NCBI RefSeq assembly: GCF_004962245.1
Contig: NZ_SUHQ01000001.1
Span: forward strand, 254,549 to 318,548
Length of the DNA: 64,000 nt
DNA from: Mesorhizobium sp.
GTDB taxonomy: Bacteria; Pseudomonadota; Alphaproteobacteria; Rhizobiales; Rhizobiaceae
Direction of reading: 5' to 3'
The notes below the pieces were generated by a model. It did not search any database and had not been told where the DNA came from. It was given only the letters and a program-made list of their open reading frames with translations. Shown piece after piece: positions 43,783 to 53,253 of this stretch (the first letter of the stretch is position 1; every line of letters starts with the position of its first letter). The position numbers and the translations under genes were made by a program.

Positions 43783-44628
43783 GCGGCTGTCGTACATCCA
43801 GCTTCGGTCGCGCCACATTTTCTCACCGACCTGGCAGTCGGTGACCGGCTTGTCTTGCGCCAGCACCACCGGCGGATGCGCAGCTTCGTCCGCCGCCCAT
43901 TGCGGCGAGGCAGGCCCGGCAAGCTCAAGCATCAGCTTGCGGCGGATCGCTTCGGGAAACTGTGTCCAATCATTGACCGGGATCATGAACGCGCCAGGTC
44001 CACCGATGACGCAGTCGGTGTAGTAGCGGTCGAGATAATTGACGTCGTAAACGCTGGTGAAGCCGCTTCGGGTCATCAGCGGCAGGCCATTGATGGTGAT
44101 GCCTTGTTTGACCAGTCTGTCACGGGTGATGTCGACGGGAGCGCCTTGATTGTTGGGACCATCGCCTGAAATGTCGATGACGCGCTTCACGCCTTGAAAG
44201 CCGCTTTCGGCAAAGAGATCGCTGGCGAATTCCAGGGCACCGGAAATCGAGGTGCGCCGGGCGCTGCTGGGCGCATGGGCGGAGAGCTGTTCGACCACGC
44301 GCTCGGCGTCGCCACGACTGGCGACTACCGTCCACGGCACGATGACATGCTGCCAGGTCGTGCCGGCCCATTCGACGTAGGTGACGGCGATCTTGCCATA
44401 GGCGCCGTCGGCGATGGCCTGCAGCACCGTGTCATGCGTCAGCGCCGCCACATAGCCTTGACGCTGGATTTCGAGTTCGGCCGGCGACATCGAAAGCGAA
44501 ACGTCGACCGCCAGCACCAGTTCGATATCGACCGGCTCGGCGGCGAGGGATTCCGGCGCCAACACAAGCATCGGCACCAGCGCGGCGGCGCCTGAGAGGA
44601 GATGTCTTGCGCGGGAAAAAGCAGACAT
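43780..44628 (-). CDS. DUF1194 secreted protein with VWA-like domain
   Basis: About 282 residues beginning MSAFSRARHLL at an ATG at 44628, with a signal peptide cleaved near SLAAEP. The mature protein starts VDIELVLAVDVSLSMSPAEL, a DxSxS MIDAS motif of the VWA fold, and belongs to DUF1194. The conserved VIDISGDGPNNQG follows. It is probably periplasmic. The function is unknown. The frame is open upstream to a TTG at 44661, which is less likely as start. Confidence 0.82.
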   Translation of the reverse strand: MSAFSRARHLLSGAAALVPMLVLAPESLAAEPVDIELVLAVDVSLSMSPAELEIQRQGYVAALTHDTVLQAIADGAYGKIAVTYVEWAGTTWQHVIVPWTVVASRGDAERVVEQLSAHAPSSARRTSISGALEFASDLFAESGFQGVKRVIDISGDGPNNQGAPVDITRDRLVKQGITINGLPLMTRSGFTSVYDVNYLDRYYTDCVIGGPGAFMIPVNDWTQFPEAIRRKLMLELAGPASPQWAADEAAHPPVVLAQDKPVTDCQVGEKMWRDRSWMYDSR

Positions 44629-44748
44629 GCCGCAAGGTAAGCGAGAATTGTCGTTCCACAAAGCGAAAAGCCCGGCGCCGGGCCGGGCCGTTGCGTCACA
44701 TTTTTGCGAGTCCGCCCCGTTGTGGGAGGATCGTCAAACAATCAACGC

Positions 44749-47310
44749 TCAGCTGCGCGGATTGAGGTTTTCCGGGTCGTAGAGCGGCCTGTAGCCTACA
44801 GCGGCCACTTCTACCGGGTAAGTCTCGCCGAAATACTCGACAGTCAGCTTGCGGCCCTCTTGGCAATACGCCCAGGGCAAGTAGGCCAGCGCGATGTTCT
44901 TGCCGATGGTCGGGCCGTAGGCGACCGACGTCGTGAAGGATCGGCGGCCGAGTTCGTCGGCCAGCGTCTCGCCCGTTTCCGGGTCCATCACCGGCATCGT
45001 GCCGACTGGATAGCGGGCAACGCCCCTGGAATCGACATTGTTGGTCATCACGAGCGTGCAGAGCATGGCCGGCTGATGCGCGCGGGCGCGATACTCCAGA
45101 TGCTTCGCCTTGCCGCTGAAATCAGCCTCCTTGACCTTCGGTCGGGCAAGATCGGCCTCCAGCAGATTGTACTCGGTCAGAAGGTCGGCATTCTGCAGGC
45201 GCAGGCTCTTCTCCATGCGGCGGCTGTTGGCATAGGTCTCAACGCCAAAAGCCATCACGCCGGTCGAGCGCAGCGCGTCCCAGACGGCCAGGCCGTCTTC
45301 GTATCGCATATGCAGTTCCCAGCCCTGCTCGCCGACATAGGAGATGCGGAAAGCGGTCACGTCCTTTCCGGCGATCCTGACGGGTTTGATCGCGGCAAAG
45401 GCGAAATTCTCTGGCGCCAGCCCGTCAGGGTTCTCAACGACCTTCTGCAACGTCGACCGCGCATTCGGACCCCAGATGCCGATCGTCACGTATTTTTCGG
45501 TCACGTCCGTAACGGTGACATCGAACCCTTTGTCTTGTGCCGTCCTGCGCATGTACTGGAAGTCGCGCGGGCCGGCATCGGCGCCGTCGATGACGCGGCA
45601 GCGGTCGGCCATGCGGATCACGGTCAGGTCGGCGCGCACCATCCCCTCGTCGTCGAGGAAGTGGGTATAGATGCCCTTGCCGATGTTGGCATCGCCGCCG
45701 ATCTTGGCCGCGCACAGCCATTCCATCAGCGCGACATGATCCGGGCCTTCCACGTCGTACATCGCGAAATGCGACAGGTTCACGATGCCGCAATCCTCGC
45801 TCATGGCGAGATGCTCGGCATTGGAGACGCGCCAGAAATGGCGGCTGTCCCACTCGTTTTGGCGCAGTGGCACCCGGTTGCCGTATTTCTCGAGCAGGTG
45901 CTCGTTGGCGGCATAGCCATGGGCGCGCTCCCAGCCGCCCAGTTCCATGAAATAACCGCCGAGTTCCTTCTCGCGCTCCCAGAACGGCGAGCGGCGCAAA
46001 TTGCGGCCTTTTGAGAAGGGCTCGCGCGGGTGGACCGCCGGATTGTAGACTTTCATCGCCGTTTCAGTGCAGCGGTCCCAGATGAACTGCTCCTGCGTCT
46101 GGTGCGGGTAGAAGCGCGAGTAGTCGATGGCGTGGTGGTCTATCGACGTCCGACCGTCCGTCATCCAGTCGGCGATGAGCTTGCCCATGCCGGGACCGTC
46201 CTTGACCCAGATCGCGACGGCATACCAGAGGCCCCGCACCTTCTGGCTCTCTCCCATCGAGGGGCCGCCGTCTGCTGTTACCTGCAGAAGCCCGTTGAAG
46301 GAATGGCTCTCATTGTAGCCCAGTTCGCCCAGGATCGGCGTCAGTTCCATGGCGCGCTCGAGCGGCGCCAGGATCTGTTCCATGTCTAGGTCGCGCTGCG
46401 ACGGCGAAAGACGGGCCTGGTTCTTCTCCAGAAGGTCGCGCGGATGGCAAAGGCGCGGATTGGTCTCTTCGTAATAGCCCCATTCGATCTGCCCGCCTTC
46501 GGCGGTCTTGGGGTCGCCGGTGTCGCGCATATAGGCCGAATTGCCTTGGTCGCGCAGCAGCGGCCAGCCGATCTCCTTGCCGGTGCCGGCGAACTCCGTA
46601 TACGGCCCGAAGAAGGTGAGCGGATGGTCGATCGGCATGACCGGCAGGTCCTCGCCCGCCATTTCCGCGATCAACCGGCCCCAGATACCGGCGCAGACCA
46701 CCACATAGTCGGCCTCGATGGTGCCGCGGTCGGTCACCACGCCCTTGATGCGTCCGTTCTCGATGACGAGCGACCTGGCCGGCGTGTTCGCAAATGCCCT
46801 GAGCTTGCCGGAGGCTTCCGCCTGGTCGACCAGCTTGCCGGCAACCGTTTGCGAGCGCGGGATGACGAGGCCGGCATCGGGATCCCACAGGCCGCCCTGC
46901 ACCATCTGCTCTTCGATCAGAGGGAACTTCTGCTTGATCTCGGCGGGATCGATCAGACGGGCGCGCGTGCCGAAGGCCTTTGCCGAGGCGATCTTGCGCT
47001 TGATCTCCTCCATGCGATCGTCGTCGCCGACGCGGGCGATCTCGAGGCCGCCGATGCGCGCATAATGGCCCATCTTCTCGTAGAAATCGATGGAGTAGAG
47101 CGTCGTCCAGCAGGACAGGAAATCATGGCTGGTCGTGTAGCAGAAGTCGGAGGCGTGCGCCGTCGAGCCGATATCGGTCGGGATGCCTGATTTGTCGATG
47201 CCGACGATGTCGTCCCATCCGCGCTCGATCAGGTGATGGGCGACCGACGCGCCGACAATGCCGCCCAGCCCGACGATGACGACCTTCGCCTTTTCCGGAA
47301 ACCCTGCCAT
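44749..47310 (-). CDS. FAD-dependent oxidoreductase/GcvT fusion, dimethylglycine/sarcosine dehydrogenase-like
   Basis: An 853-residue protein with the same layout as the gene at 13335: a DAO-type FAD domain (VIVGLGGIVGASVAHHL at residues 11-27) and a GcvT-like C-terminal domain from about 470, ending PLYDPENLNPRS. At the position of the flavinylating WHAAG it has GSTAHASDFCYTT, so the His remains (His52) without the Trp. It would oxidise an N-methylated amine and transfer the one-carbon unit to THF. The ATG at 47310 follows GGAG. Its substrate may differ from copy 1. Confidence 0.83.
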   Translation of the reverse strand: MAGFPEKAKVVIVGLGGIVGASVAHHLIERGWDDIVGIDKSGIPTDIGSTAHASDFCYTTSHDFLSCWTTLYSIDFYEKMGHYARIGGLEIARVGDDDRMEEIKRKIASAKAFGTRARLIDPAEIKQKFPLIEEQMVQGGLWDPDAGLVIPRSQTVAGKLVDQAEASGKLRAFANTPARSLVIENGRIKGVVTDRGTIEADYVVVCAGIWGRLIAEMAGEDLPVMPIDHPLTFFGPYTEFAGTGKEIGWPLLRDQGNSAYMRDTGDPKTAEGGQIEWGYYEETNPRLCHPRDLLEKNQARLSPSQRDLDMEQILAPLERAMELTPILGELGYNESHSFNGLLQVTADGGPSMGESQKVRGLWYAVAIWVKDGPGMGKLIADWMTDGRTSIDHHAIDYSRFYPHQTQEQFIWDRCTETAMKVYNPAVHPREPFSKGRNLRRSPFWEREKELGGYFMELGGWERAHGYAANEHLLEKYGNRVPLRQNEWDSRHFWRVSNAEHLAMSEDCGIVNLSHFAMYDVEGPDHVALMEWLCAAKIGGDANIGKGIYTHFLDDEGMVRADLTVIRMADRCRVIDGADAGPRDFQYMRRTAQDKGFDVTVTDVTEKYVTIGIWGPNARSTLQKVVENPDGLAPENFAFAAIKPVRIAGKDVTAFRISYVGEQGWELHMRYEDGLAVWDALRSTGVMAFGVETYANSRRMEKSLRLQNADLLTEYNLLEADLARPKVKEADFSGKAKHLEYRARAHQPAMLCTLVMTNNVDSRGVARYPVGTMPVMDPETGETLADELGRRSFTTSVAYGPTIGKNIALAYLPWAYCQEGRKLTVEYFGETYPVEVAAVGYRPLYDPENLNPRS

Positions 47311-47440
47311 TGCCCGTGACTCCAAAGTGCTGTTACGGGCGCCGGCGCCCGCTTGACCGGCGCACAATATGCAGGCGACGGCCATCGCGCTACCGCCTGT
47401 TTGCGACACGCTGCAGGTGCGCCGCGACCCCGGCGCAGGA

Positions 47441-47478
47441 CCCTGAAAAATCGGAACCGATTTTCGCCGGGGATCATG
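47441..47478. repeat. Rhizobial-type intergenic palindrome, second copy
   Basis: AAAATCGG and CCGATTTT (47447-47464) form perfect 8-base arms around AA, followed by GGGGATCATG. It resembles the element at 11442-11482 in reverse orientation and lies before the FAD/GcvT gene start on the minus strand. Confidence 0.55.
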
Positions 47479-47540
47479 CGCAGAGAAAAGTTCTATAGTG
47501 TCCCTTGCACGCAAATGACGCGTGTTAGCTGGCGACAGAA

Positions 47541-48770
47541 CTATGATTTATCGCCTGGAACCACTTGCACGGCGCGGCGCCCTTTGATGCTCGCTGACGC
47601 CCACAGCGCCATGAATGGGCCAGCGAGCAGCAGGAACGGCGGGATCAGATTGGGAAAGTAGATGCGGGTGTCGTGGATCGGGAAGACGGTGAACTTCGCC
47701 AGCGCGCCGAGCACCAATGCCGCAAACAGGATGCCGGCGCGACGGTCGAGCTGGAAGCCGGCGCGGCTTGCGGCAAACCACCCCGCCAGCGCCAGCACCG
47801 AGACGCCGACCCAGCTGTTCAGGCTGACGGCGCGGGCCATGGAGACGGCAAAGGTCCGGAGATAGGCGACAGCCGAGAACGGCGGATCGAAGCCGTCCAT
47901 ATTGTAGTGCTGCTCGATCGAGGAGAACCACAGATGCGGCCACCAGCCGGGATGCTGCGCCCAATGCGAGATGGCGAAATAGGCGACCAGGGAGGCGGCA
48001 AAGCCGGCCAGCGCGCCCCCCGCCTTCTGCCGGAAGGCGACCAGCAATACGGCGAAGACGGCAAGGAAGACAATGTTGTCGGGCCGCGCCATGAAGGCGA
48101 GGAAGAGCAGGATCGCCGTCGCCACTTCGCGACCGCGCATATAGGCAAAGAGCCCGCCGAGGAACAGGGCCGAGCATAGCAGATCCGGCGTCGCAGCCCG
48201 CGCCGCGTCGCCGAAATCGGCCATGATCAGCACCGCGCCGGCGACCGGCGCCAGCGCCAGCGCACCTTCGGACCGCAGCCAGAGCAGTGCGATCGTACCG
48301 AACAGCAGCACTGACAAAACCGAGACCATGCGCATCGCCTCGACCGGCGACATCACGGAACTCATCGTCGAAAGGATCTCGGCGTAGAGGAATTTGATCC
48401 GGTACATGCCGAGCAGCGAATGGAAGTCGGCGGCGTTCGCGGCCATATGGCTGCGAAAGCCGCCGCTATCGTCCGTCAGTGTCTTATACTCATCAGCCGA
48501 CACACCGGCCTTGACCATGCTATAGGCATAGTCGTGCAGCGCCTGCACATCGGGATAGCTGCCCTCCTCGGCGATCGCGATATAGGGCAGCATGTCCCAA
48601 TTGGCGTCGGGCATGAACCATGCCATCACGGCGGTCAAAAGGATGTAGAGCGCAAAGGCCGCCGTCCCGATCGGCGCGGCAAGACGCGCATAGGTGCCCT
48701 CGCCCCATGCCAGGCCGGCCTCGGTGAGCCGGTCGAGCAGGTTTTTCGGAGCAGGAGACCTGGTCCGCAT
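47541..48770 (-). CDS. Polytopic membrane protein, GT-C glycosyltransferase-like
   Basis: A 409-residue inner-membrane protein with about ten hydrophobic segments. The first loop after helix 1 reads MPDANWDMLPYIAIAEEG, with acidic residues where GT-C transferases keep their catalytic Asp. It is the last gene of the operon from the UbiA-HAD gene, starting 39 bases after the aminotransferase stop. By position it is a candidate transferase using the polyprenyl-phosphate sugar made by the operon. Identity to named families is weak. Confidence 0.65.
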   Translation of the reverse strand: MRTRSPAPKNLLDRLTEAGLAWGEGTYARLAAPIGTAAFALYILLTAVMAWFMPDANWDMLPYIAIAEEGSYPDVQALHDYAYSMVKAGVSADEYKTLTDDSGGFRSHMAANAADFHSLLGMYRIKFLYAEILSTMSSVMSPVEAMRMVSVLSVLLFGTIALLWLRSEGALALAPVAGAVLIMADFGDAARAATPDLLCSALFLGGLFAYMRGREVATAILLFLAFMARPDNIVFLAVFAVLLVAFRQKAGGALAGFAASLVAYFAISHWAQHPGWWPHLWFSSIEQHYNMDGFDPPFSAVAYLRTFAVSMARAVSLNSWVGVSVLALAGWFAASRAGFQLDRRAGILFAALVLGALAKFTVFPIHDTRIYFPNLIPPFLLLAGPFMALWASASIKGRRAVQVVPGDKS

Positions 48771-48808
48771 GGTTTCGCTCGGCGGACTTGGTTCAGCGGA
48801 CCTGGGAT

Positions 48809-50281
48809 TCAGCGGACCTGGCTTTTGACGAAATCCTTCACGATCGACACGATGCCGCGCGACAGCAGGCTGTCGAGCGCCTCGACAAAGCGGTCTACAT
48901 GTTCGCGCTGGCAGATCAGCGGCGGTTCGAGACGGATGACATTGCGGTTGTATTCGGTGAAGGCGACGAGCACGTCATAGTCGCGCAGCAGCAAGGCACC
49001 AACGAAGCCCGACAGCGACCCTTTCAGCTTCTCGTCAAGCACGCTGACCACGGGCCGCAGCACCATCGGCAGCGTCTGCGAAAAGTCGTGGAATTCCAGC
49101 CCGACCATAAGACCCTTGCCGCGCACGTCCTTGATGATCTTGGGATATTTCTCCTTGAGCGCCTGCAGGCGCTGCAGCAGGTAGTCGCCAGTGACAGTGG
49201 CGTTGTCGATCAGCCCCTCGTCGTAAAGCACGTTGAGCGCCTCGATCGAGGTGACGCAGGCCTCGCCCATGCCGCCGAAGGTAGCCATGGCGTGGATCAT
49301 CGCCGTCTTCGGCGTGCCATAGGCCTTCATGTAGACGTCGCGCCTGGCGATCATCGCGCCAACGGCCGCCTTGCCGCCACCGAGCGACTTTGCCAGCGCC
49401 GTCACATCCGGAATGACGCCGTAATGCTCAAAGGCATAGAAGCGGCCGGAGCGGCCATAGCCGCACTGCACTTCATCGGCGACCCACAGCACGCCATACT
49501 GGTCGCAGAGCGCGCGCAGCTTCTGCCAGTATTCGGCGGGCGCCTGGATGATGCCGCCGCCACCCTGGATGGTTTCGAGCACGATGACGCCGATCTCCGG
49601 ATCGGAGCGGAACGCACGCTCGACCGCTTCGATATCGGCGAACGGAATGCGCACGACATTGTCGGCCACCTTGAAGTCGGCGCGGTAGAGCGAGCCGTCG
49701 GTGATAGCCAGCACACCCTTGGTCTTGCCGTGGAAGGAATTCTCGGCATAGACGACCTTCGGCCGCTTCGGGCCGGCGGCGCGCTCGGCGAGCTTCACCG
49801 CCGCCTCCATGGCTTCCGAGCCGGACGAGCCCAGAAACACCATGTCGAGATCACCGGGCGAGCATTTGGCGAGATTGTGCGCCAGGGCCGCTGCATATTG
49901 CGACATGAAGGCGATGGCGATCTCCTGCCGCTTCTCCTCCTGGAACTTCTTGCGCGCTTCGAGAAGGCGCGGATGATTGTGCCCGAAGGCCAGCGACCCA
50001 AAGCCGCCGAAGAAATCCAGGATCTTGCGGCCGCTCTGGTCGATGTAGAACATGCCTTCGGCGCGTTCGATCTTGATCTTGTGGAAGCCGAGCAGCTTCA
50101 TGAAATGCAGCTGACCGGGGTTGAGATGCGCCTTGAACAGGTCGGTCATGCGCGCTACGTCCATCGCCTTGGCCTGCTCGACGCTGATCAGATCGGGCTT
50201 GGCGGTGATGGCGGGCGAAAGCGCCGGCGCGCTGACCGTGGCACGCGCAGTCGCGTGGTCTGGCTTGGTCATGACGGTCAT
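48809..50281 (-). CDS. Class III aminotransferase in the glycan operon
   Basis: A 490-residue PLP enzyme. GSSGSEAMEAAVKLA binds the phosphate, VLWVADEVQCGYGRSGRFYA has the pyridine-binding Asp, and the Schiff-base Lys is in TALAKSLGGGKAAVG. It differs clearly from the aminotransferase at 3097. AGGAG supports the ATG at 50281. It is flanked in the same operon by an epimerase and a membrane transferase, so it may aminate a keto-sugar or lipid-linked precursor; an amino-acid role is equally possible. A 14-base tandem duplication spans the stop codon. Confidence 0.82.
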   Translation of the reverse strand: MTVMTKPDHATARATVSAPALSPAITAKPDLISVEQAKAMDVARMTDLFKAHLNPGQLHFMKLLGFHKIKIERAEGMFYIDQSGRKILDFFGGFGSLAFGHNHPRLLEARKKFQEEKRQEIAIAFMSQYAAALAHNLAKCSPGDLDMVFLGSSGSEAMEAAVKLAERAAGPKRPKVVYAENSFHGKTKGVLAITDGSLYRADFKVADNVVRIPFADIEAVERAFRSDPEIGVIVLETIQGGGGIIQAPAEYWQKLRALCDQYGVLWVADEVQCGYGRSGRFYAFEHYGVIPDVTALAKSLGGGKAAVGAMIARRDVYMKAYGTPKTAMIHAMATFGGMGEACVTSIEALNVLYDEGLIDNATVTGDYLLQRLQALKEKYPKIIKDVRGKGLMVGLEFHDFSQTLPMVLRPVVSVLDEKLKGSLSGFVGALLLRDYDVLVAFTEYNRNVIRLEPPLICQREHVDRFVEALDSLLSRGIVSIVKDFVKSQVR

Positions 50282-50321
50282 CTCAAAAAATCTCCTATTG
50301 ACCCTTTACTCGGCGGGCTTG

Positions 50322-51329
50322 TTATTCCGCGGGCACATGTTTTGCGGCGACGTCATGGCCGTCTTTCCTGGTGCGGTATTCGCTGTAGGCGGCGATCAGC
50401 ATGTCCTCGTCGCGATATTGCGGCACCCAGCCGAGCTGGCGTTCGGCCTTCGACACGTCGAGAACGCAGTCCTCATCGGCGATCAGATACTGCTCCGGAT
50501 CCATGATCGGCATATTCAAGAGGTCGAGCAGGTCGAGCGTGCGCTTGACCGCCCAGCCCGGTGTCGGGATCAGGATCGATTTCGAACCGGCATGCCTGAT
50601 CAGGTCGCCGAGCAATTTCCGTACCGGCGGCGGGTTGAGCGAACCGAGATTATAGGCTTCGTTCGGCACACCGGCCTTCCAGGCGGCGCGCGCGGCCTCG
50701 GCGCAGTCGAACACCGAGATGAACTGGTAGGGGTTCTTGCCCGAGCCAATCATCGGCACCGGAAGGTTCCAGTCGATCAGCTTGAACAGTTTTTCGAGAA
50801 TGCCGAGGCGGCCGGGGCCGATGATGAGGCGCGGCCGAAACAGCGAGATCGACATGCCGCGCTTGCGCCATTCGGCGGCCAGTTCCTCGGTCTTCTGCTT
50901 CGACCAGCCATATTCGCCTAGCGGCGCGACCGGATGCTCCTCGGTCATCGGTTGTGTGATCGTATGGCCATAGATCATGTCGGTCGTATAGTGGACGAGC
51001 CTTGGCGCGCCGGCTTTGTCCATCGCCTGTATGATGTGCTCGGTGCCATGGAAATTCACCGGAAAGAAGAACTCGTGGCGCTTGGAGCGCACCTGGATCG
51101 GCGACAGCATTTTCGCCGACAGATTGTAGACCATGTCGTCGGCCTTCAGCCCGACCGAAGCGACCGAGGCCGGATCGGTGACATCGCAGCTGACATAGCG
51201 GACCGAGCGGTAATGCGGCAGGTCGCTCCTGGCGATGTCGGCGACAACCACCTCCTCGCCGTCGGCCAGAAGTTTCGGGGCAAGGTGGCGGCCGACGAAA
51301 CCGTCGCCGCCAAAAATCAGATGTCTCAT
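50322..51329 (-). CDS. NAD-dependent epimerase/dehydratase (extended SDR)
   Basis: A 335-residue Rossmann enzyme with GGDGFVGRHLA at residues 7-17 and the catalytic YGWSK near 158. It acts on a sugar nucleotide or lipid-linked sugar. Its start overlaps the stop of the SMR-type gene (ATGA), so the two are coupled. In the mycobacterial pathway, DprE2 reduces the 2'-keto intermediate made by DprE1; this gene could fill that role, although it belongs to the extended rather than the classical SDR group. Confidence 0.82.
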   Translation of the reverse strand: MRHLIFGGDGFVGRHLAPKLLADGEEVVVADIARSDLPHYRSVRYVSCDVTDPASVASVGLKADDMVYNLSAKMLSPIQVRSKRHEFFFPVNFHGTEHIIQAMDKAGAPRLVHYTTDMIYGHTITQPMTEEHPVAPLGEYGWSKQKTEELAAEWRKRGMSISLFRPRLIIGPGRLGILEKLFKLIDWNLPVPMIGSGKNPYQFISVFDCAEAARAAWKAGVPNEAYNLGSLNPPPVRKLLGDLIRHAGSKSILIPTPGWAVKRTLDLLDLLNMPIMDPEQYLIADEDCVLDVSKAERQLGWVPQYRDEDMLIAAYSEYRTRKDGHDVAAKHVPAE

Positions 51330-51775
51330 CGAACGATCCCGCTGGTGCGAATCTTGTCGGGGGAAAGGCCTGCCGTCTGGTCCTCATGTCCCCGGCCGCT
51401 CAAATCCCGGCCGCTTTGGGCGATCAGCACCGTACCGACGCAGATGAAAGCGATGCCGGCGACGCGCCAGGCATTGAGGTCTTCGCGGAAAATGAAATAG
51501 GCGAAGATCGCAACGGCGACATAGGCGAGGCTGAGGAACGGATAGGCGAAGCTGAGCTCGACCTTGGACAGCACATAGAGGTGCGACGCCATCGAGATGA
51601 CGAAGGTGGACAGGCCGAGGAAAATCCACGGGCTGAAGACGATCTGCAACAGCTTCAGCAACGGGTTGGCGCCCTCGAAGGAAATCGGACCAAGCGACAT
51701 CATGCCCTGCTTCAGCATGAGCTGCGCGGCGGCATTGGTCATGACCGTGAACAGAATAAAGACGATGTACTTCAT
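51326..51775 (-). CDS. EamA/SMR-type small membrane transporter
   Basis: A 149-residue protein with four hydrophobic segments: residues 1-20, 45-65, 75-95 and 103-121, followed by a polar tail. The fold is that of EmrE and of ArnE/ArnF, which flip undecaprenyl-phosphate-aminoarabinose. In an operon making a polyprenyl-phosphate sugar, a flippase role is likely. A GGGAAA site precedes the ATG at 51775. Confidence 0.8.
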   Translation of the reverse strand: MKYIVFILFTVMTNAAAQLMLKQGMMSLGPISFEGANPLLKLLQIVFSPWIFLGLSTFVISMASHLYVLSKVELSFAYPFLSLAYVAVAIFAYFIFREDLNAWRVAGIAFICVGTVLIAQSGRDLSGRGHEDQTAGLSPDKIRTSGIVR

Positions 51776-51899
51776 ATTTTCCCACCAAACCCTTCAGCCG
51801 TCCTATTACAAACCTGCAAACGTTTCGTGAAGCAGCAAGAATGTTTTGAGTAAAGCTTTACCTTATCGATTCGTTAACCACGAACCATTCGAATGTTAT

Positions 51900-53252
51900 C
51901 TATTCCGCGGCTTCGACGGTTTCGCGCCGCACCTCGAGCTTTTTCGCCGTTCGCGCCCAGAAGCTCGACATGAAGGCTGGATCGCGGATGGCCTCGAGGC
52001 GCTGCCATTCCGGAAAGGACGCGGCGAAAATATCGGCGCCCATGCGGGCGTCCTTGTAAGGATTGACCGCGCCACCGGCCTCGACCGTGATGTGGTCGAG
52101 TTCCTTCAACAGCGCCAGCGTCGCCCGGCCGCGGTTGGGGAAATCCAGCGTCAGCGTGAAACCCGACCGCGGGAACGACAGCAGTGCCGGCGAACGGATC
52201 GAGCCGAAGCGCTTCAGGACCGTCAGGAACGATCCCTGCCCGGCCCGCTTGGCCGCCGCAAGCAAGGCCGGCACCGCCCGGCGCGCGACGTCTTCCGGTA
52301 CCACGCTCTGGTGCTGGAAAAGCCCATTCGGTCCGTAGAGCCGGTTCCAGTTGCCAACGCCGTCGAGCGGAAAGAAAAAGCCTTGATAGCCGACCTGGCG
52401 CGGTGCCGTAGACCAGCCTTTCTTCCACCTGTAGGCAGCGTTGAAGGCAGTGAGGAACGGCCGGTTGAGCACGTTGAACGGCGGCTGGAACGGCACCGAA
52501 AGATTTCCGCCGGCACGCAAGGCCGCATGCGAACCATGCTCGGCGTGATTGCCGGTTAACAGCAGCCCGCGCCCACGGCCGTGGCCGCCGGCAAGCTGGT
52601 CGATCCAGGCGACGGCATATTCGTTGGCCTGGTCGGCCGCTTCGGCAAGCTCGAAGAATTCGCCGAGGTCGCGGAATGGCGTCGCCTTCTCGACGATGTC
52701 GAGCGATGGCACCCGCATCAGCCGGATCGATGCGGACAGGATCAGGCCAGTCAACCCCATGCCGCCGATCGTCGCCGCAAACAGATGCGCATTGTCGGCG
52801 GCCGAGCAGTAAAGGGTCCGTCCATCCGATCGGAGCAGCGTGAAGGATTCGACATGGCAGCCGAAGGTGCCGCGCCGGTGATGGTTCTTGCCGTGAACGT
52901 CATTGGCGATGGCGCCGCCGAGCGTGACGAACTGCGTGCCCGGAACGACCGCTGGAAAGAAGCCGTATGGCGCTGCATGGGCGATGATGTCGGACAGAAG
53001 CACGCCGGCCTCGGCCTCGATCACGCCGGTCTCGGCATTGAAGGCGCGGATGCGGTTCAGCGGCCGCATGTCGACGACCATGCCGGCTTCGTTCTGGCAG
53101 GAATCGCCATAGGAGCGGCCATTGCCGTAGGCGAGCAAGGCGTTTCTCGTCGCCTTGCCGCTCTTCAGCAGCGCGACAGCGTCATCCGCCGGGATCACAT
53201 CGAGTGCCGGCGGCGTGACAAGACCGAAGCTCTGGAACCGCTCTTCCGCCAT
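51900..53252 (-). CDS. DprE1-like FAD-linked oxidase
   Basis: A 450-residue vanillyl-alcohol-oxidase-type flavoprotein. GNGRSYGD (residues 43-50), VPGTQFVTLGGAIANDVHGK and NHHRRGTFG (to residue 131) match the FAD-binding core of DprE1, which oxidises polyprenyl-phosphoryl-ribose to the 2'-keto form, the first step to polyprenyl-phosphoryl-arabinose. The active-site Lys is kept in NPYKDARM. The residue equal to DprE1 Cys387, target of benzothiazinone drugs, is Thr in GFTLTLDFP. The start is one base past the UbiA-HAD stop. Confidence 0.87.
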   Translation of the reverse strand: MAEERFQSFGLVTPPALDVIPADDAVALLKSGKATRNALLAYGNGRSYGDSCQNEAGMVVDMRPLNRIRAFNAETGVIEAEAGVLLSDIIAHAAPYGFFPAVVPGTQFVTLGGAIANDVHGKNHHRRGTFGCHVESFTLLRSDGRTLYCSAADNAHLFAATIGGMGLTGLILSASIRLMRVPSLDIVEKATPFRDLGEFFELAEAADQANEYAVAWIDQLAGGHGRGRGLLLTGNHAEHGSHAALRAGGNLSVPFQPPFNVLNRPFLTAFNAAYRWKKGWSTAPRQVGYQGFFFPLDGVGNWNRLYGPNGLFQHQSVVPEDVARRAVPALLAAAKRAGQGSFLTVLKRFGSIRSPALLSFPRSGFTLTLDFPNRGRATLALLKELDHITVEAGGAVNPYKDARMGADIFAASFPEWQRLEAIRDPAFMSSFWARTAKKLEVRRETVEAAE

Positions 53253-53253
53253 C

